Shown: positions 1-8,343, numbered from the stretch's first letter. The stretch is DNA of 48,636 nucleotides from an uncultured Paracoccaceae bacterium (GCA_938028765.1 CALIZF010000021.1:1-48636); one strand, 5' to 3'. Program-made: numbers and translations. Notes: generated by a model not told the origin, from the sequence alone.

Positions 1-1
1 A

Positions 2-82
2 AAGGGCGGCCGCGCGGTTCGCGAATGGGTTGCGGCCCGCAATCAGCTGGCCATAATGTTCACCGGGCGTTTCGACGCCTGA
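2..82 (+). CDS. IS256-family transposase, C-terminal fragment (5' end outside window)
   Basis: Twenty-six codons in frame 2 run from the window edge to a TGA at 80-82. The peptide contains REWVAARNQLAIMFTGRF, matching the usual end of IS256-family (Mutator-like) transposases, where a conserved Trp is followed by an Ala/Asn-Gln stretch, a hydrophobic I-x-F and a final Arg-Phe. The catalytic DDE residues would lie upstream, outside the window, so activity cannot be judged. It ends about 50 bases before the presumed element end, which is normal spacing for this family. The identification rests on a short stretch and is moderate. Confidence 0.5.
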   Translation, partial: KGGRAVREWVAARNQLAIMFTGRFDA

Positions 83-84
83 CC

Positions 85-129
85 GTATCTGAAAACTGCA
101 TGGGCCTCATCAGATACACAGAGTTTCAG
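85..129. repeat. Inverted repeats at the IS end
   Basis: A perfect 8-base inverted repeat, GTATCTGA (85-92) and TCAGATAC (110-117), is overlapped by a near-perfect second pair, CTGAAAACT (89-97) and AGTTTCAG (122-129, one base shorter). Together they fold the 3' non-coding end of the presumed insertion sequence. They could be transposase binding sites at the terminal repeat or a weak terminator behind the transposase; the low GC content and long loop argue against a strong terminator. Confidence 0.45.
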
Positions 130-131
130 AC

Positions 132-473
132 ACTCCCGCCCTGTCCGAAGTGTTCGCGGCCACCGAGCGCAACAACCTGTGGTGCACCGACCTCGAGTTC
201 CTTCGGCTGCACTATGCGATGACCTGCCGCCACTGGGCCGACCGGTTCGCGGCGAACCGCGGCAAGGCGGTGGCGATGTTCGACGAACGATTTGCCCGAA
301 TGTGGGAATTCTACCTCATCTCGGCCGAGATGATGTTCCGCACCGGCAGCCAGCTTGTCTTTCACATGCAGCTGTCGCGCCGCCGCGATGCCGCGCCGTT
401 GGTGCGCGACTATGTCACCGACATGCAGCGGGCCTACCTCGACCGCGAACGGGCGATCAACCTTGCGGCGTGA
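132..473 (+). pseudogene. cfa: 5'-truncated cyclopropane-fatty-acyl-phospholipid synthase remnant
   Basis: The frame from about 132 to the TGA at 471-473 encodes the C-terminal quarter of a CFA synthase: ALSEVFAATERNNLWCTDLE, then LRLHYAMTCRHWADRF and FDERFARMWEFYLISAEMMF. Intact enzymes are about 400 residues and add a methylene group from S-adenosylmethionine to membrane phospholipid acyl chains. The SAM-binding and active-site portion is absent, and the frame is closed by a stop at 90-92. The break coincides with the end of the IS256-type element, so insertion with deletion is the simplest cause. A GTG at 150 could in principle start a 107-residue peptide, but it would not be functional as this enzyme. 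Confidence 0.75.
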
Positions 474-493
474 CCGGCGGTCGCGGCGGGCGG

Positions 494-808
494 TCAGGTC
501 GGCCAGCGGTCCCAGGGGAACGGTCGGTCGTCGGTCGCCCCGGTCTGGAACCGCGCCACCGCGTTCAGCCAACGGCCGAGGCTGTCGCCGAAGTCGGCGA
601 TCCGGTCGTTGCGTTTGGTGTCGATCAGCAGCCACAGGAACTGCGCCGCCGCGCAGAACAGAAGCACCGTCTGCGCGAGGTTGAACAGCACCGCGAACAC
701 CACCATGACAAGGCCCCGGCCCCAGACGCCGGGCCGCGCGGCGGGAGGTGGCGCATCGGGCCGCGCATCGGGTTCGGGCAGGGTGCGGGGCGGTGTGTCC
801 TCGGTCAT
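494..808 (-). CDS. DUF4389 family small membrane protein
   Basis: A 104-residue protein. The start at 808 is chosen because CAGGAGGAC lies just upstream; a longer frame from 838 has no such site. A Pro/Asp-rich N-terminus (about 1-35) is followed by one long hydrophobic stretch around residues 40-65 (LVMVVFAVLFNLAQTVLLF), and then a polar tail with DSLGRWLNAVARFQTGATDD, the conserved part of the DUF4389 family. It is presumably a single-pass or hairpin inner-membrane protein of unknown function. Its stop lies 21 bases from the stop of the cfa remnant, with which it converges. Family assignment is by recognition of the C-terminal motif. Confidence 0.75.
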   Translation of the reverse strand: MTEDTPPRTLPEPDARPDAPPPAARPGVWGRGLVMVVFAVLFNLAQTVLLFCAAAQFLWLLIDTKRNDRIADFGDSLGRWLNAVARFQTGATDDRPFPWDRWPT

Positions 809-1252
809 CGCGTCCTCCTGTCGCCACCGACGCAGCATACCGCGATTCGCCCAAGCGGCGCATGATGCAGGTCACGCCGCCGATGAACCACCCGGGCGGG
901 GGAGGGGCGCGGTCGGCCTTGCGGTGGGGGCGCTGTCGCGAGAGCCGCGCGCTTCGCGCGATGTTCCGGCGCAGCCTACCCGTCCGCCGGCGACCCCCGA
1001 GGCCCCGCTTGCGTGACGACGCTGGCCGCTCTGCCGCCGGCGAGGGTGACGATCGGCGTGGGCGCGCCGAAGCTCGACCGCGGGTCGGACGGAACGACGC
1101 GCGTGATGGCGCTGTTCCGGCCGCGCGGGCACAACCGGGGTGCCTGACTTGCGCGCCCCGCCAAGCCGTTGATTTACAGGCGCACGATTTCCTGCCATGC
1201 CTTGGTCAGAGGGGCCGGCCAACGGCCCGAAGACGGTGGGGACGGAGGAACG
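809..1252. other. Intergenic region between divergent DUF4389 and ligase genes
   Basis: About 440 bases without a convincing gene. It should carry the promoters of the divergent DUF4389 gene and of the 1253 operon, but I could not pick out a good -35/-10 pair for either. A minus-strand reading frame at 976-1164 has no recognisable protein features or ribosome binding site. Long open frames crossing here belong to the antisense of the downstream genes. Confidence 0.5.
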
Positions 1253-2614
1253 ATGCCCGGCAACCTGACGCTCGAGGGGCTGCGCGCCGCAGTGGACCGC
1301 GACGAGATCGATACCGTGCTGGTGGCGGCGGTGGACATGCAGGGCCGCCTGATGGGCAAGCGGTTCCACGCCCGCCACTTCGCCGATCACGGCTGGCACG
1401 AAACGCATTGCTGCAACTACCTGCTGGCCGTGGACATGGAGATGACGCCGGTTCCCGGCTATGCCTCGGCCAACTGGCAGCGCGGCTATGGCGACTATGC
1501 CGTGCGGCCCGATCTCGCTACGCTGCGCCGCATCCCCTGGGCGCCGGGGGCGGCGCTTGTTCTGGCCGATCTGGTAGACCACCACAGCGGGGAAGAGGTC
1601 GCCATCAGCCCCAGGGCGATCCTCAAGCGGCAGGTCGCCCGCGCCCGCGCGATGGGGTTCGAGCCGATGATGGCGACCGAGCTCGAGTTCTACATCTTCG
1701 ACAACAGCTATGAATCGCTGCGCGGCGGGATTGCCGGCCTCGTGCCGGTGTCGGGCTACAACGAAGATTACCACCTCTTCCAGACCGCCAAGGAAGAGGG
1801 CCTGATGCGCGCCGTGCGCAACGGGCTGTGGGGGGCCGGGATCCCGGTCGAGAACACCAAGGGCGAGGCCGATGCGGGCCAGCACGAGATCAACATCCGC
1901 TATTCCGATGCGCTCGACACCGCCGACGGGCATGCGATCGTCAAGCACGCGGTGAAGGAAATCGCCTGGTCGCAGGGCCGGTCTGTCACCTTCATGGCGA
2001 AATACGACCACCGCCGCGCTGGATCGTCGGCGCATGTGCACCAGTCGCTGTGGGCGGGCGGGCAGCCCGCGTTCCTCGCGCCCGGCGAGGGGCACGGGAT
2101 GTCGCCTACGATGCAGCACTTCCTGGCCGGTCAGCTTGCGCATGCGCGCGAGATCGCGGCCTTCCTCGCGCCCTACGTCAACAGCTACAAGCGGTTCACC
2201 GTGGGCATGTTCGCGCCGACCAAGGCCGTCTGGTCGTCGGACAACCGCACCGCGGGGTTCCGCGTCGTGGGCGAGGGGACGAGGGGCATCCGTGTCGAGT
2301 GCCGCATCCCCGGCGCCGACATCAACCCCTACCTGTGCCTGGCTGCGCTGCTGGCCGCAGGGCTGGCGGGGATCGAGGCGCGCCTGCCGCTGGAGCCCGA
2401 GGCAAAGGGCGACAACTATCACGCCGACGGCGTGCGCGAGATCCCGCGCTCGCTGCGCGAGGCGGCCGACCTGCTGGCGGGATCGGCCATGCTGCGGTCG
2501 GCGTTCGGCAGCGACGTGGTCGATCACTATGTCCACGCCGCCCGGTGGGAGGTGGCCGAGATGGACCGCGTCGTGACCGATTTCGAACTGGCGCGCGGGT
2601 TCGAGCGCGCCTGA
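1253..2614 (+). CDS. Glutamine synthetase family protein (gamma-glutamyl-amine ligase type)
   Basis: A 453-residue cytosolic ATP-dependent ligase. The ATG at 1253 follows GGAGGA. Glutamine synthetase fold motifs are present: the metal-binding TELEFYIF (about 142-149), GEADAGQHEINI, the HVHQSL nucleotide/metal motif (H261, H263), NSYKRF, and RVECRIPGADINPYL (E349, R351). The length and the lack of a Tyr adenylylation motif fit the GlnA3/PuuA/IpuC-type branch, whose members join glutamate to amines such as putrescine, ethanolamine or isopropylamine. It heads an operon with an aldehyde dehydrogenase (16 bases downstream) and an iron alcohol dehydrogenase, so a catabolic ligase is more likely than the nitrogen-assimilating enzyme. 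The substrate is not determinable here. Confidence 0.85.
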   Translation: MPGNLTLEGLRAAVDRDEIDTVLVAAVDMQGRLMGKRFHARHFADHGWHETHCCNYLLAVDMEMTPVPGYASANWQRGYGDYAVRPDLATLRRIPWAPGAALVLADLVDHHSGEEVAISPRAILKRQVARARAMGFEPMMATELEFYIFDNSYESLRGGIAGLVPVSGYNEDYHLFQTAKEEGLMRAVRNGLWGAGIPVENTKGEADAGQHEINIRYSDALDTADGHAIVKHAVKEIAWSQGRSVTFMAKYDHRRAGSSAHVHQSLWAGGQPAFLAPGEGHGMSPTMQHFLAGQLAHAREIAAFLAPYVNSYKRFTVGMFAPTKAVWSSDNRTAGFRVVGEGTRGIRVECRIPGADINPYLCLAALLAAGLAGIEARLPLEPEAKGDNYHADGVREIPRSLREAADLLAGSAMLRSAFGSDVVDHYVHAARWEVAEMDRVVTDFELARGFERA

Positions 2615-2630
2615 GGGGACAGAGGGAACC

Positions 2631-4022
2631 ATGACCCAGATGATCCGCTGCATCTCGCCCGTGGACGGGCGGGTCTATGCCGAACGGCCCGCGCTGTCTG
2701 CCGAGGATGCGCGCGCTGCCGTGGCCCGAGCGCGTGCAGCCCAGCCCGCCTGGGCTGCGCGGCCGATGGACGAGCGCATTGCGATCGTGCGGGCCGGCGT
2801 TGCGGCGCTGAACGCAATGAAGGACCGCGTGGTCGAAGAACTGGCCTGGCAGATGGGCCGCCCTGTCCGCTACGGCGGCGAGTTCGGCGGCGTGAACGAG
2901 CGGACCGACTACATGGCCGGGATCGCCGCCGCGGCGCTGGCGCCGATGGTGGCCGAAGAGAGCGACCGCTTCGCCCGGAGGATCGAGCGGGAACCTGTCG
3001 GCGTCGTGTTCGTGATCGCGCCGTGGAACTATCCCTATCTGACCGCGATCAACACCATCGTGCCTGCCCTGATCGCGGGCAACGCCGTGGTGTTGAAACA
3101 CGCCTCGCAGACCCTGCTGGTCGGCGAGCGGCTGGCCGAGGCGCTGCATGCGGGCGGGGTGCCGGCGGACGTGTTCCAGAACCTTGTCCTGGATCACGCC
3201 ACGACCGAGGCGCTTATTGCAGAACGCTCGTTCGGGTTCGTGAACTTCACCGGTTCGGTTGCGGGCGGCAAGGCGATCGAGCGGGCGGCGGCGGGCACCT
3301 TCACCGCCCTCGGGCTGGAGCTTGGCGGCAAGGATCCCGGCTATGTGATGGAGGATGCCGATCTCGACTGGGCGGTGGACGTGCTGATGGACGGCGCGAT
3401 GTACAACGCCGGCCAGTGCTGCTGCGGGATCGAGCGGATCTATGTCGCCCGGCCGCTGTTCGACGCCTTCGTCGAGCGGGCAGTAGCCTGGGTGGGGCAG
3501 TTGCGCCTGGGCAACCCGCTCGATCCGGCGACCACGCTCGGCCCGATGGCGAACGTGCGCTTCGCCGAGGTCGTGCGCGCGCAGACGGCCGAGGCGCTGG
3601 CCAAGGGCGCGCGCGCGCTGATCGATCCTGCGCGCTTTCCGCAGGACGATGGCGGGGCCTACCTGATGCCGCAGATCCTTGTGGACGTGGATCATTCGAT
3701 GCGGGTGATGACCGAGGAAAGCTTCGGCCCCGTCGTCGGCATCATGCCGGTGGACGGGGACGATCATGCGGTTGCGCTGATGAACGACAGCCCCTACGGC
3801 CTGACCGCCAGCCTCTGGACGCAGGACGAAGCCCGCGCCTGGGCCGTCGCGCGGCGGATCGAGACGGGGACGGTCTACATGAACCGCGCCGACTATCTCG
3901 ACCCGGCGATCTGCTGGACGGGCTGCAAGGATACGGGGCGGGGCGCGGCGCTGTCGCCCCTCGGCTATCACGCGGTCACGCGGCCGCGCAGCTATCACTT
4001 CCGCAAGGTGAAACCGGCATGA
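2631..4022 (+). CDS. Aldehyde dehydrogenase (NAD(P)+ dependent)
   Basis: A 463-residue soluble enzyme oxidising an aldehyde to its acid. The ATG at 2631 is preceded by GAGGGAACC. Family motifs are visible: the PWNYP cofactor-binding segment near residue 129, NFTGSVAGG, LELGGKDP with the general base Glu230, NAGQCCCG with the catalytic Cys264 (second Cys of the run), and EESFGPVVGI near the C-terminus. It sits between the glutamine-synthetase-like gene and an iron alcohol dehydrogenase, overlapping the latter by ATGA, so the three are probably co-translated. In this setting it may oxidise a gamma-glutamylated amino aldehyde; that substrate is inferred from the neighbours only. Confidence 0.92.
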   Translation: MTQMIRCISPVDGRVYAERPALSAEDARAAVARARAAQPAWAARPMDERIAIVRAGVAALNAMKDRVVEELAWQMGRPVRYGGEFGGVNERTDYMAGIAAAALAPMVAEESDRFARRIEREPVGVVFVIAPWNYPYLTAINTIVPALIAGNAVVLKHASQTLLVGERLAEALHAGGVPADVFQNLVLDHATTEALIAERSFGFVNFTGSVAGGKAIERAAAGTFTALGLELGGKDPGYVMEDADLDWAVDVLMDGAMYNAGQCCCGIERIYVARPLFDAFVERAVAWVGQLRLGNPLDPATTLGPMANVRFAEVVRAQTAEALAKGARALIDPARFPQDDGGAYLMPQILVDVDHSMRVMTEESFGPVVGIMPVDGDDHAVALMNDSPYGLTASLWTQDEARAWAVARRIETGTVYMNRADYLDPAICWTGCKDTGRGAALSPLGYHAVTRPRSYHFRKVKPA

Positions 4023-5173
4023 GCGTCCCTTCCGTCAACTGGTCCTATCCGACCGCGATCAAGTTCGGCCCCGGCCGCATCCGCGAGCTGGCCGATCACG
4101 CCCGCGCCGCAGGCATGGCGCGGCCCCTGTTCGTGACCGACCGGGGCCTGGCCGCGCTGCCGATCGCCACGGCGGCGCTGGACGCGCTGGAGGCTGCGGG
4201 GCTTGGACGGGCGCTCTTCGCCGGCGTCGATCCGAACCCGACCGAGGCGAACATGGCCGAGGGGATCGCCGCCTTTCGCGCCGGCGGCCATGACGGGGTG
4301 ATCGCCTTCGGCGGCGGCTCGGCGCTCGACCTGGCCAAGATGATCGCGCTGATGGCGCGGCAGCGGCCCGATCTCAGCGTCTGGGATCTCGAGGATGTCG
4401 GCGACTGGTGGACGCGCGCCGACGCCGCCGCCATCGCGCCGGTGATCGCCGTGCCGACCACGGCCGGCACCGGATCCGAGGTCGGGCGGGCGGGCGTGCT
4501 GACCAACAGCGCCACGCACCGCAAGAAGATCATCTTCCACCCCGGCCTGATGCCGAAGGTCACAATCTGCGACCCCGAGCTGACGGTCGGCATGCCCCCC
4601 GCGATCACGGCGGGCACGGGCATGGACGCGCTGGCGCACTGTCTCGAGGCCTATTGCAGCCCCTTCTTCCACCCGATGAGCCAGGGCATCGCGCTGGAAG
4701 GGATGCGGCTGGTGTTCGCGAACCTGCCCGCGGCCTACCGCGAGCCTGGCAACATCGAGGCGCGGGCCAACATGATGGCCGCCGCTGCCATGGGGGCGGT
4801 CGCGTTCCAGAAGGGGCTGGGGGCGATCCACAGCCTGAGCCATCCGGTCGGCGCGGTCTACAACACCCATCACGGGACGACGAACGCGGTGGTGATGCCC
4901 TTCGTCCTCGACGCGAACCGCCCGGCGATCGAGGACCGGATCGCCCGTGCGGCGGCCTATCTGGGGATCGCGGGCGGGTTCGACGGGTTCCGCGCGGCGG
5001 TGATGGACCTGCGCGCCGCGCTCGCCATCCCGCCGACGCTGACGGCACTGGGGGTCGAGGCGTCGCGGCTCGACGACCTCACCGCGATGGCGCTCGAGGA
5101 TCCGTCCTGCGGCGGAAACCCGGTGCCGATGACGCGGGACTGGACGCGGGCGCTGTTCGAGGCCTGCCTCTGA
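4019..5173 (+). CDS. Iron-containing alcohol dehydrogenase (group III)
   Basis: A 384-residue enzyme. The start is the ATG overlapping the preceding stop (ATGA at 4019-4022). The N-terminal nucleotide-binding half contains FGGGSALDLAK and PTTAGTGSEV. The C-terminal metal-binding half contains TGMDALAHCLEAYCS and HSLSHPVGAVYNTHHG, which supply the Asp and three His ligands of the family. It interconverts an alcohol and an aldehyde with NAD(H). Placed behind the ligase and the aldehyde dehydrogenase, it would supply the aldehyde for the latter, giving the order ligate, oxidise alcohol, oxidise aldehyde. Which alcohol is used is unknown. Confidence 0.92.
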   Translation: MSVPSVNWSYPTAIKFGPGRIRELADHARAAGMARPLFVTDRGLAALPIATAALDALEAAGLGRALFAGVDPNPTEANMAEGIAAFRAGGHDGVIAFGGGSALDLAKMIALMARQRPDLSVWDLEDVGDWWTRADAAAIAPVIAVPTTAGTGSEVGRAGVLTNSATHRKKIIFHPGLMPKVTICDPELTVGMPPAITAGTGMDALAHCLEAYCSPFFHPMSQGIALEGMRLVFANLPAAYREPGNIEARANMMAAAAMGAVAFQKGLGAIHSLSHPVGAVYNTHHGTTNAVVMPFVLDANRPAIEDRIARAAAYLGIAGGFDGFRAAVMDLRAALAIPPTLTALGVEASRLDDLTAMALEDPSCGGNPVPMTRDWTRALFEACL

Positions 5174-5657
5174 CCCGCGTCCGCCGGGTCCGCCCGTCAC
5201 GCCATCCGGCTGCACGCCGATCGGCGATCCAGCCACGACAGGATCGCCGCCCGCGTTGTGCGGGACAGCAGTCGCGTTGCCGGGGGCCAGCCGGCCCGCC
5301 CCGCCGTGATCCGGCCGAACCGCGAGGCGACGATGCCTCGCGTGCGGGTGCGGCCGGTGACGACAACGTCGGCGCCGCGCCGATCCGGTGGTCGCGCGTG
5401 GTCCGCCCCTCGGGCAGGCCAGGCGCGGCCTGCGCCGTCCTCCCGCGCGTCGCGTAGCCCAGGCTTCGGGCGACGCTGCGGATGGCAGGCGGGGCAAGGG
5501 TGGCAGGGCGACGGCTCCGGCAACGCTGCCGGCGGGCGGCCGCGCGATTTCCGCAACACGCGAACGGCAGGCCGTGCCTGCCGACGCGAGATTTCGGCGA
5601 TTGACTCGCCCCCCGTGGGCGGCCATCCGGTGGCGGACGGGCAAGCGCGAGGCTGGG
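5174..5657. other. Intergenic region upstream of the UDP-glucose dehydrogenase
   Basis: About 480 bases of GC-rich sequence with no protein I can recognise. A minus-strand frame at 5197-5559 would encode an Arg/Pro/Ala-rich peptide typical of antisense noise in GC-rich DNA. No clear terminator with a T-run follows the alcohol dehydrogenase, and no good sigma-70 promoter was seen before 5658. Confidence 0.45.
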
Positions 5658-6962
5658 ATGAAGATCGCGATGATCGGGACGGGCTACGTCGGCCTCGTGT
5701 CCGGCGTGTGCTTTTCGGATTTCGGGCATGACGTGGTCTGCGTGGACAAGGACGCGGGCAAGATCGCGCGGCTGAAGGCCGGCGAGGTGCCGATCTATGA
5801 ACCGGGCCTTGAGGCGCTCATGGCGACCAATGTCGCCGCCGGGCGGCTGACCTTCACCACCGATCTGCCGGCGGCGGTCGACGGGGCCGATGCGGTGTTC
5901 ATCGCCGTGGGCACCCCCACCCGGCGCGGCGACGGCCACGCCGACCTGACCTATGTGATGGCGGCCGCGGCCGAGATCGCGGTGGCGCTGACGGGCTATG
6001 CCGTCGTCGTGACGAAATCGACCGTGCCGGTCGGCACCAACCGCGCCGTCGCCCGCACCATCCGCAAGGCCAACCCCGCGGCCGATTTCGACGTCGCCTC
6101 GAACCCCGAATTCCTGCGCGAAGGCGCCGCGATCGACGACTTCATGCGCCCTGACCGGGTCGTGGTGGGCGTCGAGCGCGACCGCGCGAAAGAGGTGATG
6201 GCGGACATCTACCGCCCGCTGTTCCTGCGCGAGTTTCCGATCGTCTGGACCGATCTCGAATCGGCCGAGATGATCAAGTATGCCGCCAACGCCTTCCTCG
6301 CCGCCAAGATCACCTTCATCAACGAGATCGCGGCGCTCTGCGAACGGGTCGGGGCCGACGTCAAGGCCGTGGCGCACGGCATGGGCCTCGACGGACGGAT
6401 CGGGAACAAGTTCCTGCATGCCGGCCCCGGCTATGGCGGATCGTGCTTTCCGAAGGATACCCGCGCACTGGCGCGGATCGGTCAGGAGCACGCGGTGCCG
6501 ATGCAGATCACCGAGACGGTGATCAAGGTGAACGAGGAGGTGAAGCGGCGGATGATCGACCGGATCGTCGATCTCTGCGGCGGCAGCGTGAACGGCAGGA
6601 CGATCGCGGTGCTGGGCGTGACCTTCAAGCCCAACACCGACGACATGCGCGAGGCGCCGTCGCTGACTATCGTGCCGGCGCTGATCGGTGCCGGCGCGAA
6701 GGTGCGCGTGACCGATCCGCAGGGCCGCAAGGAGGGCGAGGCGCTTCTGCCCGGCGCGAAATGGGCCGACGACGCCTATCACGCGGCCCAGGGGGCGGAT
6801 TGCGTGGTGATCCTGACGGAATGGAACGAGTTCCGGGCGCTGGACCTCAAGCGGCTGGCGCGCAAGATGGCGACGCCGCGCATGGCGGATCTGCGCAACG
6901 TCTATTCCGCCCGCGATGCGAAGCGGGCCGGGTTCGAGGCCTACGCCGGCGTCGGACGCTGA
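5658..6962 (+). CDS. ugd: UDP-glucose 6-dehydrogenase
   Basis: A 434-residue cytosolic enzyme that oxidises UDP-glucose twice to UDP-glucuronate for exopolysaccharide, LPS or other surface glycans. The start at 5658 gives MKIAMIGTGYVGLVSG, the usual N-terminal Rossmann motif; a longer upstream frame has no homology. Further motifs: VGTPTRRGDGHAD, TKSTVPVGTN, SNPEFLREG, the central helix EMIKYAANAFLA, and GPGYGGSCFPKD with catalytic Cys263. The C-terminal UDP-binding domain has GVTFKPNTDDMREAPS. It appears monocistronic and converges on the SDR gene at 6993. No glycosyltransferase genes lie nearby, so the glycan it feeds is not evident. Confidence 0.95.
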   Translation: MKIAMIGTGYVGLVSGVCFSDFGHDVVCVDKDAGKIARLKAGEVPIYEPGLEALMATNVAAGRLTFTTDLPAAVDGADAVFIAVGTPTRRGDGHADLTYVMAAAAEIAVALTGYAVVVTKSTVPVGTNRAVARTIRKANPAADFDVASNPEFLREGAAIDDFMRPDRVVVGVERDRAKEVMADIYRPLFLREFPIVWTDLESAEMIKYAANAFLAAKITFINEIAALCERVGADVKAVAHGMGLDGRIGNKFLHAGPGYGGSCFPKDTRALARIGQEHAVPMQITETVIKVNEEVKRRMIDRIVDLCGGSVNGRTIAVLGVTFKPNTDDMREAPSLTIVPALIGAGAKVRVTDPQGRKEGEALLPGAKWADDAYHAAQGADCVVILTEWNEFRALDLKRLARKMATPRMADLRNVYSARDAKRAGFEAYAGVGR

Positions 6963-6997
6963 CCGATCGCGCCGGGGCGGCAAGGGCCGCGGTCAGC
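6958..6997. terminator. Inverted repeat spanning convergent stops of ugd and the SDR gene
   Basis: GCTGACCG at 6958-6965 and CGGTCAGC at 6990-6997 form a perfect 8-base stem containing the stop codons of both convergent genes, with a GC-rich 24-base loop. There is no T-run on either strand, so it is at best a weak bidirectional terminator; the shared stop context (CTGACC/GGTCAG) could also create the symmetry by chance. Confidence 0.3.
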
Positions 6998-7727
6998 CGC
7001 GCCCGATGTAGGGCATCGTGGTGGCCATCAGCGTCATGAACTGCACGTTGGCCTCGAGCGGCAGCCCCGCCATGTGCAGCACGGAGTCGGCCGCATGGGC
7101 CGGGTCGATGGTAGGCGGCACCTCGGCGGACGGATCGGCGGCGCGCAGGCGGGCGATGTGCGCGTCCAGCAGGCCCGTGCGGGCGTTGCCGATATCGATC
7201 TGCCCGACGGCGATGCGGAAGGGCCGGCCGTCCAGCGACAGGGATTTCGTCAACCCGGTCACCGCGTGCTTGGTCGCTGTGTAGCAGACCGAGCCGGGGC
7301 GGGGGCTGTGCGCGGAAAGCGAGCCGTTGTTGATGATCCGTCCGCCCTGCGGGTTCTGCCTGCGCATCCGGGCGAAGCCGGCACGGGCGCAGAGGAACAT
7401 GCCCGTCAGGTTCACGGCGACCGATTGCGTCCAGTCCGCCAGCGGGATCTCGTCGATCAGGCCGGCGGGGGTGAACACGCCGGTGTTGTTGAACAGGACG
7501 TCGATCCGGCCGAAGGCGCCGGCGGCGGCCTCGAAGGCAGCCTCGACCGCCGCGGGATCGGTCACGTCGCAGACGAGCGGCAGCGCGCGCGGGGCGCCCG
7601 CCGCCACTGCCGCCAGCCGGTCGGCCCGCCGCGCCAGCAGCGCCACCTGCCAGCCCGCTGCAAGAAAGGCCCGCGCCGTCGCCGCGCCGATCCCGTCCGA
7701 CGCGCCGGTCACGACCGCGACGGCCAT
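6993..7727 (-). CDS. Short-chain dehydrogenase/reductase (SDR)
   Basis: A 244-residue classical SDR. The N-terminus [15 protein letters not shown] is the NAD(P)-binding TGxxxGIG motif. The usual NNAG is NNTG here. The catalytic Ser lies in [10 protein letters not shown], and the Tyr/Lys pair in CYTATKHAV. An Arg-rich turn after the second strand (ARRADR) suggests NADP preference, which is inference. Its ATG overlaps the stop of the upstream RAM-domain gene by one base (TGATG), so the two are almost certainly co-translated. The substrate is unknown. Confidence 0.9.
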   Translation of the reverse strand: MAVAVVTGASDGIGAATARAFLAAGWQVALLARRADRLAAVAAGAPRALPLVCDVTDPAAVEAAFEAAAGAFGRIDVLFNNTGVFTPAGLIDEIPLADWTQSVAVNLTGMFLCARAGFARMRRQNPQGGRIINNGSLSAHSPRPGSVCYTATKHAVTGLTKSLSLDGRPFRIAVGQIDIGNARTGLLDAHIARLRAADPSAEVPPTIDPAHAADSVLHMAGLPLEANVQFMTLMATTMPYIGRG

Positions 7728-7963
7728 CAGAACGCCCGGAACGTCATGGTCGTCAGCGTCCGGACGATTCCGGGGATGTCGAACAACCGTTCCGACAGGT
7801 AGCGCCCCACGTCCTCGCCCTCGGGAATGTAGACCTTGGCGATCAGGTCGTACTCGCCCGAGGTCGAGTAGAGTTCCGACACAACCTCGCGGTCATAGAT
7901 GGCGCTGGCGACGGCGTAGGTCCGCCCCGGCTGGCAACGGAACTGAACGAACACGCAGATCAT
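7727..7963 (-). CDS. Stand-alone Lrp/AsnC ligand-binding (RAM) domain protein
   Basis: A 78-residue protein beginning [13 protein letters not shown] at the ATG at 7963. It matches the C-terminal ligand-binding alpha/beta domain of Lrp/AsnC regulators ([20 protein letters not shown], then a [11 protein letters not shown] end) but has no helix-turn-helix. Such stand-alone domains form oligomers that bind small amino-acid-like effectors. It is translationally coupled to the downstream SDR. A regulatory or effector-buffering role is conjecture. A full Lrp is encoded separately at 11962-12462. Confidence 0.85.
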   Translation of the reverse strand: MICVFVQFRCQPGRTYAVASAIYDREVVSELYSTSGEYDLIAKVYIPEGEDVGRYLSERLFDIPGIVRTLTTMTFRAF

Positions 7964-8094
7964 GGGGCCCTCCCTTGCGACCCCGGCGACGCTAGGCAGA
8001 ACGCGCGCACAAGGGAAGCCCGCGTTGGAAGCCTGCAGTGGACGCTTTCGACCGGGTCGTGCGGCGCTGCGGGCGGCAGGGACGCCCGGCGGCG

Positions 8095-8343
8095 TCAGCC
8101 GTTCCGGTCCGCCTCGAGCGCCGCAAGGCGTGCCGCCAGCGCCGCGTTTTCCTCGCGCGCCTTCTGCGCCATCGCGCGCACCGCGTCGAATTCCTCGCGC
8201 GTCACGAAATCGCGGTCGGCAAGCCAGCGGTCGATCATCGACTTCACCGCCGTCTCGGCCTCGGCCCGCGCGCCCTGCGCCACGCCCATGGCATTGGTCA
8301 TCAACTTGGCCAGGTCGTCGAAAAACTTGGCGCGCGTCTGCAT
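8095..8343 (-). CDS. ubiK: Ubiquinone biosynthesis accessory factor UbiK-like
   Basis: An 82-residue protein of the UbiK/YqiC (BMFP) family. The start [20 protein letters not shown] at 8343 is preceded by GAGGAGG; an upstream ATG at 8367 lacks this. The N-terminal amphipathic helix is followed by [20 protein letters not shown] and a C-terminal coiled coil ([16 protein letters not shown]), the typical family layout. Family members assist the aerobic ubiquinone biosynthesis complex and bind lipid. It is divergent from lgt. ubiE and ubiB lie elsewhere in the window. Confidence 0.88.
   Translation of the reverse strand: MQTRAKFFDDLAKLMTNAMGVAQGARAEAETAVKSMIDRWLADRDFVTREEFDAVRAMAQKAREENAALAARLAALEADRNG

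Larger units (their letters stand above)
1..134. mobile_element. Truncated right end of an IS256-family insertion sequence
   Basis: The window opens inside a reading frame whose last residues resemble the C-terminus of IS256/Mutator-type transposases. It is followed by about 50 bases of low-GC sequence, and then coding similarity to cyclopropane-fatty-acid synthase begins abruptly. Read on the minus strand, the last 25 bases or so (TGTCTGAAACTCTGTGTATC onward) look like a terminal inverted repeat of this family. The exact outer boundary, about 130-136, cannot be fixed without the other end of the element or an intact copy. The AT-richer composition differs from the flanking genes. Transposase family is recognised from memory; element boundary is inference. 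Confidence 0.5.

Noticed and set aside
872-2653. 593-codon minus-strand frame across the ligase gene
   Set aside because: The plus-strand glutamine-synthetase motifs are unambiguous; the minus frame has none.
5197-5559. 120-codon minus-strand frame in the ugd upstream gap
   Set aside because: No ribosome binding site, no recognisable fold, composition typical of GC-rich antisense sequence.
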